The position numbers were made by a program, and so were the translations under genes. Below the pieces are notes generated by a model. The model saw only the letters and a program-made list of their open reading frames with translations, did no database searches and was not told the origin of the DNA. Below are positions 12,331 to 24,200 of a stretch of 64,000 nucleotides of DNA, in pieces. The DNA is from Branchiostoma floridae. Its lineage: Eukaryota > Chordata > Leptocardii > Amphioxiformes > Branchiostomatidae. Within the stretch, counting starts at the first letter, position 1. Each line of letters begins with the position of its first letter. Where the stretch lies: the NCBI RefSeq assembly GCF_000003815.2, contig NC_049994.1, forward strand, positions 10,645,751 to 10,709,750. The letters are read 5' to 3'.

Positions 12331-12480
12331 ACAGGTTCACTCGGAGGTCACTGTGCCTCCCGGGATGTCAGCTGTACCCCAGGAAAACTTATCTGCGCAT
12401 GAGCAGAGACTGGTTCTACAACTGAAAGCCCAAACGCTCCAAGATTTCTTCAAACAAACGATTGTTGGTCTACTTCTCTG

Positions 12481-12518
12481 TTGAAGTGGTCGTATCAGGT
12501 TGAAGTGGTCGTATCAGG
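12481..12518. repeat. perfect 19-bp tandem duplication
   Basis: TTGAAGTGGTCGTATCAGG occurs twice head to tail (12481-12499 and 12500-12518) without a mismatch, which indicates a recent replication-slippage event. Confidence 0.85.
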
Positions 12519-12925
12519 CATCTGCGTAAAACATTTGTGTCTTTGTAGATTTTTTAAGCACAGTTGCAGAATTGTATAATTAATCAGAAATAGCCCACGG
12601 CGACGTTTTCCAGGTAATCGTTCTTGATTAGAAGACAGGAACTTTTGTCTGAAATAGGAAGCTGAAATTGCTCAATTTACAAACAGGTGGGAAGGGTGGG
12701 GTTCGGGAAAATCCAGGTGACACTTCGGCTTCTTGCAGTCCTTAAACAAAAGCAATTGTGCGACTTTTCTGTATGTCTAGATAGATACTCAGAGTCGGTC
12801 TCAAAACGTAAGGCCCTCGGTAGTTCTGACCAAAAAAAAGAAGTTTTATACATTTCATACAAACAATTGCAAGTACGGTCAAAGTAAGTTTTCTGCGAAA
12901 CAGATGCTTAACGTTGGAGTCGTCT

Positions 12926-12939
12926 GTCACTATGGTGAC
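12926..12939. promoter_or_regulatory. RFX X-box GTCACTATGGTGAC
   Basis: A palindromic match to the RFX X-box with a two-base spacer. The window's other X-boxes are at 10427, 12317, 25135, 26497, 42569-42604 and 51359-51404. Confidence 0.35.
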
Positions 12940-12999
12940 GCGAAGTTTGAAGAAAGAGGGAGGTAGAATTGCTTAGTCCCTTGCGAAGGCGACAGTTCC

Positions 13000-13700
13000 A
13001 TTGGAACCAGTACGGATGCATGTAGGGCTAGGGCTAAGCGGATTAACGCCATGAATAACGGACTTTTACTGACCCTGGTGACCTATTCGCCTCGTGGGGC
13101 AAAGGGGAGGACCTTGGCGATTCACCATCCTGAAAAGCGCGCCAAAGGAGAGAGGCGCTGCAGGCGACACAGGACTGCAATCTGTGCGTTCTACGGCCGT
13201 CCTTTGTTTTACTACAAACCCCATAGGTGCTGCTGACCATCTGCGATGACTGAAAACTTCCCCCGGACAAAGATTTTCGTGTGGCAAAGAAAGTAGCAAG
13301 CCAATTTACCGCTAGAGTTAGCATGTATACTCTCTGGTCCCTCAATATAAGCATTTTTCTACGCCTGCATCACTCCTAAACCGCGGAAATTCGACCCAAA
13401 CACGCAAGCCGTTCTTTGTCAGCAAAATACGTCTCAATCGCGACAAAACCTCTCTATCTAGGCTGGTTTATTTGGCTTAAAGTTCACGTTTCTCGGTGCT
13501 CCGTCGCTACGCAGGTGAACTTCCTGACAGGGTTGAACTTCCCATTTTACTGTAATGACACGTTCTATAGAATTCATTCAATTTTAGGTCGCCCAGCGGA
13601 GCAGAAGTCAGACGACAGTGTCAGGCAGTGACCCGCGCACCATGGACTTGACAGAGAGGGCAGACGGGAGATTGATTTCGTCCACCTGCAGAGCATGACG
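13000..13700. other. GC-richer stretch with overlapping open frames
   Basis: Frames of 61 to 103 codons overlap on both strands at 13043-13354, as expected where GC is raised; none resembles a known domain. A good Kozak context (GCACCATGG, 13638-13646) opens only 18 codons. Confidence 0.35.
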
Positions 13701-13707
13701 GGAGCCG

Positions 13708-13715
13708 TGACGTCA
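13708..13715. promoter_or_regulatory. CRE palindrome TGACGTCA
   Basis: Perfect CRE in a locally GC-rich segment, about 65 bases downstream of an ATG in strong Kozak context. No gene could be defined. Confidence 0.3.
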
Positions 13716-13980
13716 GACCACCTGTTAACTGTCGTCTGCAGATGAAGATGTGCGAATGTTTGCTGTTTGAAATTACTGCAATACTGTTTTATTTCTTGCT
13801 ACAAGACGCAATGGGAATATTAATATATAATACATGCAAGGTTTAAAAATCATTGTCACACATTTTCACAAGGGCCTTTTCAGGGAGCGTGTTTTTTTTA
13901 ATGTTCTGACGCCTTTACACAGATAAACTCGTAACATGTCACGTTATTCGGACATGCCATCTCACACATCCCCACCATAT

Positions 13981-13995
13981 ATCTGCTTGGAGATA
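13981..13995. repeat. solo terminus of the CTCCAAGCAGA family
   Basis: ATCTGCTTGGAGATA is the right-hand end of the hAT-like miniature element family seen intact at 10283, 29473 and 35807. No partner end lies within a normal element length, so this is a relic. Confidence 0.4.
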
Positions 13996-13999
13996 CTCA

Positions 14000-14690
14000 A
14001 TACCCTCGCTTTTGGTTGTGACAGGGACGACGATTGGCCAGCACTGGAAATTAGTCAGAACCAACAATCGTAGAACAACGGTGTGAAATTGACCATGACA
14101 TTGTTGATGAACAGAATACCCAATATCCGAGAAGCCCGTTTAAATCATCGTCTCACCATTGTGGACTCCAAGCAGCTTCAGGACCTTTAAGGTGATGTTT
14201 CATTGAAGTGTACACTGCTTTCCGGCACAAGTGAGGTCCATATATGGCCATAGTGGTAGACGTAGCGGTTTGTCTTGAGGTTATAGTGGATTTATATAAA
14301 AGCTTGGAAAACAATTTCAAAAGAAAAATCTATTGCTCTAATCACGTTGCGTTCTTGATAATGGTGTAGTTGTTTGAAATATCATATATTTACTTGTTTT
14401 CCTTTTCATGAATTCCATATTATGTTTGCTATATGCCAATGTGTGTGCCGTTAGTTTTAATAAATGACAATTTTTCCTACAATATATGTCCACATTACTA
14501 TACTAGTAGTAATAGAGCTATGATTTTGACTCAGAAGCTATACCCTTTACCTTGGCCACCATGTAAATATCATAAATCATTATCTAACATGGAACAACAA
14601 TGCTACGTTTTAAAGATTCAAACAACGTATTTTTCAGAAACGTTAAGAGCTAAATGGGTGTATATAGGTTGATGAATCTAATAGTACTCA
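14000..14690. other. non-coding stretch
   Basis: AT-rich. A 79-codon frame at 14433-14672 has no recognisable features. Confidence 0.45.
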
Positions 14691-14820
14691 ATGTAATCTG
14701 TATCTGTATTATATTTTATATGACCCTGACCTCCCTCATGACCTAAATGAAAAGCGGCCTGCTGGCCGATCTGAACTTCTCATGAATAAACAAAGGTTCA
14801 AACAAACAAACAAACAAACA
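14690..14820 (+). mobile_element. 3' end of a LINE or SINE with (CAAA)n tail
   Basis: A unique segment with a GCGGCCTGCTGGCC hairpin is followed by a TGAATAAACAAAGG stretch and then CAAA repeats to 14820. This layout resembles a 5'-truncated non-LTR element or a derived SINE. Only the tail is directly visible; the 5' limit is approximate. Confidence 0.45.
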
Positions 14821-15355
14821 TTGGTTAGAGATGTCAGCGGTACCAATGAAGTGTATCTAAATTAGAGTTAGCCTTGACCGAAATCTCGGCATACTGACCT
14901 AAATATACATCACTTCCTCTACGTGATATAACGTCCTTGCTTTACCGGATATTGATTTTGTGCCAAGCGTGCGTTTGTGTTAGTCCTGGAAAATACCTGC
15001 CTTGAACGTTTGAAATTGAAGTAAAAATCTAGGACTGACACATTATTTAAGAAACTCCAAATATCATTGGAAAAGGTGTGTGATATATCTGTGGTATCTC
15101 AGGTATTATTATGTAAGATACTAAATGGATCATTGAAGAGTGACGTAACCGCTGCAATACACAGACATACGTTTTAGCATTAGATTAGAAATTCCCAATT
15201 CGTTAACATGTTACACGTACTTATTCCTTATATCCCTTACCGCCTCCAATGTGTCCATTTTGTCCGAAAATGGGACTGCCTGTGGTCAATGGTTGGTTTC
15301 GTAACTGAATGTTTAGAAAGATATTGATTGATTATTATCCATAAGTTTGTTGGTA

Positions 15356-15523
15356 TGGCCTGGGTTCCATCCGGATAACAGTTCGCTCCGACGTTTATCA
15401 TACGCTATATACAGTCGCTTCTCGCTCTGATTTTATTATACACTATTTACAGTCGCGTCTGTGCTATTGGTAGCAGAAGCGAACACAGGAGCGAACTATT
15501 ACCCAGATGGTACCCAGGCTGGC
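15356..15523. mobile_element. 168-bp MITE, CCTGGGTWCCATCYGG termini
   Basis: The inverted termini extend about 32 bases and share CCTGGGT, CCATC, TAAYAGTTCGCTCC. GTTGGTA flanks both sides (15349-15355 and 15524-15530), a likely 7-8-bp target duplication pointing to hAT-type mobilisation. Inside are two diverged copies of a unit carrying TATTTACAGTCGCGTCT. No coding capacity. Confidence 0.7.
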
Positions 15524-15686
15524 GTTGGTAGGCGATGGGTAAGGAATATGCCAGAAGTTGTAGTGCGCCCTACATATTTCTTTTCAGTTACATCAGATAA
15601 CAAACATGTTACTCCTGGACACAATTGTGAAGGTTTAGGCTCTCGCTGCTTTTCTTTATCGCTGTGAAAACGGACGTAATGTCTTT

Positions 15687-15725
15687 GGTTTGTTTGTTTG
15701 TTTGTTTGTTTATTTGTTTGTTTGT
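15687..15725. repeat. (TTTG)n microsatellite
   Basis: About nine tetranucleotide units with one interrupting TTTA. On the opposite strand this is a (CAAA)n run and could be another retroelement tail, but no body was recognised. Confidence 0.8.
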
Positions 15726-16250
15726 CTGAGGGTGTGTACTCACAGTTACATGGATATTGCAGAGTGGCAGGAGGTGAGGCGGAAAATGGGGACTTTTAGA
15801 ATTGGAAACTGACGAGAAATTCACAAAACCTCTAAATATTGCAGGAAGGTAGATATTTTATTCCTTGTTTTTCTGAACACTGATGCAAAGTTGTCTCTCC
15901 AAATCAACCCCTATAGGGATTTGATGATATCTAATAGCAGCAGTTCTCCTGAAAACCATATTGCACTGACAACACGCATACCCCCACGAGACAAAGAACT
16001 CAACACTATTGCATGCGGGAAAGTTTCTTAAGAAACAAATACAGCTTACTTCGACTAAACTCCTTCGGGACACCAAGGAATATAATCAGTACATTCCTTG
16101 CGTGCAACTACCCATCTAAGACAACAACCACAACAATCAGCGCTCAAAGGATGTGAATTGGGAAACAGTTTGGTTTTCAAGGAGAGAAAATTATGTTAGC
16201 TTATCAAGACATTGTTGTGGAAAGAGGAGCGCGTCCCTATGACTCTCATG

Positions 16251-16534
16251 NNNNNNNNNNNNNNNNNNNNNNNNNNNNNNNNNNNNNNNNNNNNNNNNNN
16301 NNNNNNNNNNNNNNNNNNNNNNNNNNNNNNNNNNNNNNNNNNNNNNNNNNNNNNNNNNNNNNNNNNNNNNNNNNNNNNNNNNNNNNNNNNNNNNNNNNNN
16401 NNNNNNNNNNNNNNNNNNNNNNNNNNNNNNNNNNNNNNNNNNNNNNNNNNNNNNNNNNNNNNNNNNNNNNNNNNNNNNNNNNNNNNNNNNNNNNNNNNNN
16501 NNNNNNNNNNNNNNNNNNNNNNNNNNNNNNNNNN
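16251..16534. other. assembly gap, 284 N
   Basis: Unsequenced bases. The gap adjoins a repeat-rich transposon end, which probably caused the assembly break. Open frames reported across it are meaningless. Confidence 0.99.
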
Positions 16535-16732
16535 GGTTGCGCCGGTCCGCGTGGCCGTAATCGGCAGTGTTTTTGTACCTGCGGGACCGGAAATCGTGTG
16601 GCCGTGGCCGCGTTGGACAGGTGGCCGCTAAGCCTATTTCTTAATCATTACGAATCCAAGGGACCGACAAAAAGTGGCCACTATGGGCAGGTGGCCGGTA
16701 TGCAAAGGTGGCCGCTTATACAGGTTTGACTG
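16535..16732. mobile_element. right part of a TA-flanked MITE with GTGGCCG repeats
   Basis: The segment carries GTGGCC about seven times and ends in GGTGGCCGCTTATACAGG then TTTGACTG followed by TA (16733-16734). A terminus reading CAGTCAAACCTGTATAAGCG inward, with TA duplication, is typical of Tc1/mariner-pogo-like miniature elements in marine invertebrates (from general knowledge). The left end is missing, presumably inside the gap. Confidence 0.55.
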
Positions 16733-16734
16733 TA

Positions 16735-17940
16735 GTTGTAACCAGAAGTTATGAGGAACTATGAAGTTTCTACCAGTTATGTTACAGGAACATTGTACAG
16801 GATACACTCCAAGCGCAATAGCGTGGACATAACATTAAATGCCCTATTACAATAGCACTTCGCTGTAACTACACTTTGATTACAGTATTCAGAGAAACAC
16901 TTTTATTCAGTTGGATGCACCTCGATAACCGATATCACTGTAGTGGTTGTAAGTGTGTAAAAGGGTAAAACCGATAGTTACGTAATTGTGAAAATAGCTT
17001 AGGGAATATGGCCTAGTCTCTTGATGCGTATTGTGTATACCATGGTGAAATGTTTTCCTGATTTGTTGTTTATCTCGAAGTTGAGTGTTACTCTGTGACC
17101 GGAGGGTAAACTCCGTCGACAGAGTATTGATGAATCGTATTTGGTCACGAAATTCAGTACTAAACCGTAATTGGTTTTTGATATAACGGAAAAGATGTTT
17201 TTATGACATTTCTGAATGTTTAGAGAATTATTTCGCCCAGAATTGTACTGCATTGAAACTTTCCATTCTTTGTGAAAATAAAGAAATAAACAAAGTTGAT
17301 AGTTTATATCACAGGTGTTTATGATCACAACGACGAATAGGAATATGAATGATTTAAAGCTACAAGGGGTGAAGACAAAATAAATCTATAACTTTTACTT
17401 TTTGAAAAAACATATTCAATTTTGTCCTCAAGCTATGCTCATACCTTCTTACAAATTGAAAAAAACAGTAATTCGATATTTCAATTCGCAAGATGATTTA
17501 ATCAATCAATTTCTTCTATTACACAGGTACAAATATTATAACAAAAAAGGCAGAAAAATCTGAAAATGATGTAATCACAAATATCTAGAGAACTTAGAAA
17601 AATCCCTACATTTGTAAGATGATACGAGCGGATTTCCCCACTTTTTGCAGCAATCCTTTTCCTAACTCTATCGTCACGAAAAGGGGCCCCCTTTTGTCGA
17701 CACATTTTAATGGCTTAATTGCGGAGTATCAGATTTCTTAATAACAACCATCCATTATTCATACGTGTGCAATGATACTTGCGAGCTGCACGCAGAGAAG
17801 AAGTCACTCTGGGCTCTCTCGCACGCTAGCCTTAGCCGGGATCCTATAATAGCCGTATTTGTTACCCTCGTAATGTTGTCTGTAGAGATTTGCATCCGAC
17901 GCTGAACAGTTTTCATCGTTTATACCTTCGGTAAAGTCCG
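16735..17940. other. non-coding stretch
   Basis: AT-rich with no supported gene. A minus-strand frame of 109 codons at 16999-17328 is low-complexity in composition and has no domain or splice support. Confidence 0.45.
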
Positions 17941-17949
17941 TTTCTGTAC

Positions 17950-18180
17950 GAGCGGTGACAGCAGCGATACGTAAACGCTACGGCAGGTTGCGGGGGAGAG
18001 TGAGCGATTGGCTGCGGTTTCCCGGCGCTTCGCCATCTTTCTTCATCAATCTCAGCTCGACTTCATCTTCATTATGCCGACATGTCGTGACGTCATCCGA
18101 CGCTGCGAAACCGGGTCAAAAGTTCAGCGCAAATCCCCGAGGAATTCTCCTCCAATTCGCCAGAGATTGAGAGCCTGAGA
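17950..18180. promoter_or_regulatory. CpG-rich promoter-like patch with CCAAT and CRE
   Basis: A GC- and CpG-rich island in AT-rich surroundings has an inverted CCAAT box (ATTGG, 18007-18011) about 80 bases from a perfect CRE (TGACGTCA, 18088-18095). A plus-strand frame of 71 codons across it (17955-18170) has no recognisable domain. Arrangement and composition suggest a promoter, but no transcript can be assigned. Confidence 0.35.
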
Positions 18181-18320
18181 AAACACCTGCTATTAGTGAG
18201 ATAGCGTTTCGCATCACCTGAAAAGAGATGTACCCCGTGATGGGACTTACGGAGAGAATATCGATTTTGTAGCGTCTAAAAAGCGAGGGGCGAGTCAAAC
18301 ACACAGAATTACTTTGTATA

Positions 18321-18518
18321 AAGCTGGTCCACCTTTATCCACGGGGAACCTATATCCGTCGTTATGTAGGGATATCTAATCAACGGATTGTGGTTTCAAA
18401 TAGCAAGATTTTCAAAATACTGTAGTTTGAAACTATGTCAGTCGACTTGATCTCCCTAAACAGCTTGTTTTTCAAAACGACGGATATAGGTGCCCCTCGG
18501 ATAAAGGTGAACAAGCGT
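18321..18518. mobile_element. 198-bp foldback MITE, copy 1, TA-flanked
   Basis: Almost the whole element is a hairpin. Outer arms share CCACCTTTATCC and CCTATATCCGT with their reverse complements. The interior has opposed GTTTCAAA / TTTGAAAC and a GTCGACTTGAT block that pairs with ATCTAATCAACGG. TA lies immediately outside each end (18319-18320 and 18519-18520). The same family recurs at 60410-60618. No coding potential. TA duplication is compatible with Tc1/mariner-type mobilisation. Confidence 0.8.
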
Positions 18519-18708
18519 TACATTCTAAGCAATGACGAGTTGTTTATATCACTGACGCTGAAAATGTGCGAGACAAAACATTCGCAATGTGAATTTATAA
18601 ACATCTATCACGCATTATGAGGGCATTTCCACCCTACAAAATGATTTTAAATGTTTTATAGACAAAGTTGCTATTAGACAATCTAAAACAGTAATATGCA
18701 GACAGTAA

Positions 18709-18800
18709 ACATACTGCTAGTGTGATATCACTACGTACTGCAAGTATGATATCGGCTATGTCAAACGTACTGTTAGTATGCTATCACCTATGTCAAAGGT
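18709..18800. repeat. short tandem repeat, about 3 diverged units
   Basis: Three copies of a GTACTGYTAGTATGATATC-like unit, the last two followed by CTATGTCAAA. Units are about 32 bases apart. Confidence 0.6.
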
Positions 18801-19582
18801 AGCCGACTACTAAAAGTATGTGCTACTAGAAGTAAAGTGCAAAAGAAAATTCACACTATGCTTATCAAACAATGACAAATTGTGAACGTATATTCATTGT
18901 GCTAGTGAATACATCGTTGTTTTAAGCTTGCACATTGCACAATATATGTAAGCGTTGTATGTGTTTATTACATAAAGCTAAATCGTGCTATTCCCATTCA
19001 TCCGCATAAATGTATTAAGGTATGTAAAATAGTCAGTTTCAAAAGCATATCCCCACTCGCTCGCCTTACCAAAGCCGAAAAGCGAGAAAAAAACGCGCGA
19101 ATATCCAAATATTAAGAAGCGCGTCTCTTTTCCGCAATGGTAGAATTGACAGGAAGTTAAAAGCGCCCCCTACCCGTGCAGTACACCAATGGTCCCGTAA
19201 TACCTCTACAGAGATGTACAATGTATTGTGTGCAGGTATTGTAAGTACCGAACTCACCACCACAACAGATATTAAACCGGCATCTTTGCAGTGGTGATTC
19301 AATTTGGGAAATAATGAGTACTTGGCATAGAAAATTTGAGCAAACTAAGAGCTATGTACCACGATATTCAATTTGTTACGATTTTCTAACATTAAGAAGA
19401 CTTCCCTGTACTATATCAGGTTTTGTTGTGTGTATCCAGATCCTGCAGTACCTTAGATGAGCTGTGCACCCGACTGGAAGGTAGTTCAGCACCAAGGACA
19501 AAACTTCAACAACAATCACGAGTACGGGCTATTCCATCTCAAAATTGACGGGGGTGTCAGCGTGTTTGTCTTGCAGCCTCCC

Positions 19583-19583
<1 letters not shown>

Positions 19584-19629
<46 letters not shown>
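19584..19629. repeat. (TA)n microsatellite
   Basis: About 23 uninterrupted TA dinucleotides; the isoleucine-tyrosine run in a frame across it is an artefact. Confidence 0.95.
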
Positions 19630-19631
<2 letters not shown>

Positions 19632-19689
19632 TGTGCACGTCACAGTTTTTGACAGTTCTATAGAATGTTTATGATTAATCATATTCTAG

Positions 19690-20960
19690 CGGAATGCCTA
19701 GTGGCATTATCACGAAAATATGTCAGTTTGCTTCAGGTGAAAAATGCATAGATCTTTTGTTTTTGCGCCTTTGCCAAACTTCAACCTGCAAGTTTTTATA
19801 TTCCCGTTATCATACTACAGTACAAACTGACTGAGACATGCCTCCAGTGGTGTTATATCTTTCTCTAATCTCTCACTCTTTCCGCGCTTCATTCCACACG
19901 AAAATATGTAAGTTTGCTTCAGTTAGAAAATGCATACTTTTGTTTTGTGTTTGATACTCACTCCATACTACGGTACAACCTGGCAGAGACATGCCTCCAG
20001 CGATGTCCTGTCTTTCTTGCATCTCTCACTCTTTCGCGCTTGATTCCTCACGAAAATATATCAATTTCCTTCAGTTAGAAAATGCATACATCTTTTGTTT
20101 TGTGGATTTGACAAACTTCAACCTGCAAGTTTTGATATTCACTCCATACTTCAGTAAAACCTGACTGAAAAGTGGCTCCAGGAGTGTTCTATCTTTTCTC
20201 CAATCTTTCACTCTTTCCGCGCTAGATTCCCCACGGAATTGGAAAATACAAAAGTTTCCTTCGGTTAGAAAACGCATACATCCTTTGCATTGAGTTTTCT
20301 TTGTCCAATTTCAACCTGCAAGTTTTGATATCCACTTCATACTACAGTATACAACCTGACTGAGAAATGCCTCCAGCGATGTTCTATCTTTCTTCAATCT
20401 CTCACTCTTTCCGCGCTACATTCCTCACGAAAATATGTCAGTTTGCTTCGGTTAGAAAATGCATACATCTTTTGTTTTGTGGGTTTGACAAACTTCAACC
20501 TGCAAGTTTTAATATTCACTTCATACTACAGTACAACGTGGCTGAGAAATGCCTCCAGCAATGTTCTATCTTTCTCCAATCTCTCACTCTTTCCGCGCTT
20601 CATTCCTCACGAAAATACGCCCGTTTCCTCCGGGTAGAAAATGCATACATCTTTTGTTTTGTGTCTTCTTTGCCCAACTTCAACCTGCAAGTTTTGATAT
20701 TCACTTCATACTACAGTACAAACTGACGGCGGTGTCATATCTTTCTCCAATCTTTCACTCTTTCTGCGCTACATTCCTCATGAAATCGAAAATATGAAAC
20801 TTTTCTTCCGTTAGAAAATGCATACATCTTTTGTATTGAGTCTTCTTTGTCCAACTTCAAGCTGCAATTTTTGATTTTTATTCATACAACACTACAGCCT
20901 CATGCCTCCAGCGGTGTCCTATCTTTCTCCAATCTTTCAGTCTTTCCGCGCTACAACACT
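19690..20960. repeat. satellite array, about seven units of roughly 182 bp
   Basis: Tandem diverged copies share CACGAAAATATGTCAGTTTG, GAAAATGCATACATCTTTTG, CAACTTCAACCTGCAAG, ATGCCTCCAGCG and CTCACTCTTTCCGCGC. The CCTCCAG marker falls at about 19841, 19994, 20175, 20370, 20552, then a truncated unit near 20727, then 20905. Spacings are about 153-195 bases. The array stops abruptly near 20958 where CpG-rich unique sequence begins. Frames of 64 to 119 codons across it are repeat translations; the unit length is not a multiple of three. Confidence 0.9.
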
Positions 20961-21182
20961 CGGGCAACCGAACGTCTTATACATCACATCGTCAGGTGTT
21001 TGCTATTCCGCGCACCACACCTGGAGACGCGGTAAAACGCCGCCCGGGGCTCACCTATTGATCGTGAGTAATCACGAGCAAACAAGCGGCTCCCCCGGCG
21101 GTACAGCTCCGGTCTCAAGGGTTACTGAAGCCCAGGGGCAGGTTCGGAAGGCGTGCGAGCCGTTAGGGAATAACAACGTCTC

Positions 21183-21224
21183 ATTGGATGAAATTTGAAT
21201 TTTGGCGCCAAAATAACGACGTCA
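21183..21224. promoter_or_regulatory. CCAAT - E2F palindrome - CRE module
   Basis: Within 42 bases lie an inverted CCAAT (ATTGG, 21183-21187), a perfect 16-bp palindrome ATTTTGGCGCCAAAAT (21199-21214) containing a consensus E2F site, and CGACGTCA (21217-21224). NF-Y, E2F and CREB/ATF sites at this spacing are typical of cell-cycle-regulated promoters. The surrounding 250 bases are CpG-rich. The controlled gene and its direction could not be determined. Confidence 0.55.
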
Positions 21225-21239
21225 CTGTCATATTTCTAG

Positions 21240-24200
21240 GTTTCAACAGAATGAAGACAAGCATTAAAATCAGCTTAAGAATTGATGAAAATAGCCAAAA
21301 GTGCTTTTGATGCCATAATCAATGAATTTGGTCATTAATAGACTCCTATAATGTGTCCATTCGTTTAGTGTGTTTTTTCTTACAGTAAAAAAGTGATATC
21401 TTGAATCCTTACTCATTAACCGCTGTTTGATTTGACACAAGTGCACGGCGACAATTACATAGCATAGACCAATTAGAGACTTAAACGTCTTTAGGTATCC
21501 ACCCTCTTCTCCTATTTTCTTTCTTATTCCCCTCTCTCCTTCCTTCCTTTCCAATACACGCGTTATATCTACACCCCTCCCACCACGTTCCCGCCAATCG
21601 AGCGGAACCTGCATCCAATCACCTGGATTAAAGACCGAATTAGGACGAATTTCCCCCCAAACGCGCCAGCCGTGTCCGTCCATGGCGAACATGTACTTGA
21701 ATGGTAAACAGCCTCTCCCCCAGCGGACTGGTAACAAGGACATTAACTCCGACAGTGAGCTGCCACATAGCCGGCGACACCACACTCCCGAAACGATTAG
21801 AGCTATGGGCTACAGTACCTCTCTAGCGGCTGACAAAAAAAGCACAAATTGGCCAAAATAGGACCGTCGGACACTGCTATGGTCCCCTTATCCCCTATTC
21901 CTGGTATTTTGGCAAATTTCTGATATTTGTTCTGTCTTTAGAGGTTTCTGATGGAGTTTTATATATATAATATCAGCGTAGACTAGTTAGAGAAAGCCTC
22001 CAAAGTGGTCTTCATAAAGTTACGGATTCGGCAAAAATAGGAATGACTCAGTGCGCGGGAAGGGTATCATTTCCCCTTGGACACGTTCACGTAGTCACAA
22101 CAGAATCCTAACTCGTGCTCACATTTGTACAAATAGCATTATCCAGAAATCTGTGTGGAATGTTTTCAATAGTCGGAACAAGCGCGATGTGACCTGAAAG
22201 GAATTCAGTGCACGGGGCGGTCATTTCATGAACACAAAAACTCTGCCAACATTTCTTACATAAGCTCGCAATTATACGGTCCGCGTAACCACTTAGGCAG
22301 GAGAAGTCTTGGAAGTCAGTCAGAATGTAAAGGAGCGGGCTATCTCTTCCCGAGGTCGTGTCACAAAGGGGAATCCGACAGTGAAAAGATAGGATTTGAT
22401 TAAACGGACATAACGATGACATCCCGGGTGGAATGATATCCATTTGAACGTGCCCGTTATCAGTGGAGTGACGTCGGAACAACCGCCAGAATCCGGAGGT
22501 GTTTATTACTGCTGCGGCCCGTCTAATAAGATTTTTGATGGATGGGAAAAAGAACGCTACGGTACACCGCCATACAAACTGTGCGTCGTGTCTAGGCGAA
22601 ATGAAAGATGTGCGGCGACATATTTTACACAGACAAGCTAGCAGCGGCAAGCCATGTCCCGTCAAACGCTATCGCTTACAGCGCAAACCCCCTTTACAAC
22701 TGTCTGGTCCCGCTTATAAATATTTCACCACACGGTACATGACTGCTCACTTATTGAGCGCGTTTCACAGTCATCAATTTTTCAGCGTGTGCTACTTCTT
22801 TTTTTTTTCTAGGCGCGCCTCCGGCTAGAATGGCAGTGATTTGATCCACACAACTTAGCTCAGTACCTTACATATCATTTTTCAAGCTCCACTTGTATAT
22901 GCACTAGACAAGTTTTTTTTAAACAGTTTTGAATTGGGTATCAATAAATTTATTTCTATAATTAGAACGCACCTTATGTTATTGACTTTGATGGCATTGG
23001 TTACTCCACCATTGGACGTTCGTATTTCGAGGGTAGAGATTTTTGAAAACTTTAGGAGCTGTTAGAATGTTTGTATTCTAAGATTAATTTCAATTACTAG
23101 TAATTTCACCATTATCTTAGGTTCTTTCACTTACTTTTTGTCGGAAAATGATCTACTACTTGTTTTTCATTCATCTCATTTTCTTGTGACCTTGTAAGTG
23201 CATACATTTTTCGCAGCATCTATTCCCCCTATCTTCTAATACAGTAACCTATATCTTCTCGTATCTTCAATGGACGTTGAAATTCTAATGGACTAGTTTT
23301 AGCTCTATCTCTTTTCTAAATGCGAGAGACCTAAATCTTCATTTCCGATCTCCCGCTATAAGTCGTTAGAGAGTGGCCGAATCAGATAAGGTTTTATATT
23401 CCAGAGGGCAGGTCACGAAAAACAACGTCCAGCAGTCGTGCGTATCTTTATATAGCCGGTATAACCGTCATTCGGCGTAACACACCAGCTAGTATCAGTT
23501 TGATAAACCTTTAATGTAATTCAATTTCTTTCAATCTGATTTGATGCTGTCTAATTCAATCTGTGAAAATCGTATTTACTTTCGAACCACTAGCAAACGG
23601 CACCACCGAAAAAAGCGAAACATTTTTTTTACCGCTTTTCATCTAAATTTCACGAAGAATACGTTTTTGGATATGAAATATTGCTAAAAAGAATCTCTTT
23701 ACCCCATCCCTAGTGTGAGTGAATAAGAGCAGGTGTTACATGTCCTCTATTATATTTGCACTGACGAACGCCTACTCATTAGCCACTTATTAATAATCAA
23801 TAAGGGAATTTTCTCCGTAAGTCCAACTGGTCGTAATGCAGGGACCGAGGCCGGGGTTTAATCCCCTCCTACCCATGGGTTTTAATGCAGGCCTACTGTT
23901 TTCTAAAAAGCCGTTTGCCCCCGTTTTTAAGGGGTTTTGAAAGGACAGGGCCAAAGGGAGTTGCCCTGAATAAAGTCCACAACCCCACCCGGACCGGCCT
24001 GCTACAAACTCGTTAATGTCAACACTACACGCATGGACAGGTACTAGGAATAGTTAAGTAGTGGCCTCAGCTACTAAAATGAAAGTTTCAAACGTTGTTT
24101 CTCACTGTTGTAATGGTTTTAATGTTATTAAAACTAGAAAATCGAAGGCCAACTTACGAAGATAAGAAAAAAGACAATAAATTTTTCTGGTTTATCAAAA

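Noticed and set aside
13638-13700. ATG in excellent Kozak context (GCACCATGG)
   Set aside because: Opens only 18 codons with no convincing donor site downstream.
16193-16729. Long frames spanning 16.2-16.7 kb
   Set aside because: Most of their length is unsequenced N; the remainder is a transposon end.
20367-20797. Frames of 64-119 codons on the plus strand
   Set aside because: They run through the 182-bp satellite; the unit is not a multiple of three and frames shift between units.
19690-20960. Regularly spaced repeats considered as a CRISPR array
   Set aside because: Units are contiguous diverged 180-bp tandem repeats without unique spacers, in clearly eukaryotic DNA.
21270-21785. 171-codon minus-strand frame
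   Set aside because: No domain, no splice or start support, mixed composition; a chance frame remains the simplest explanation.
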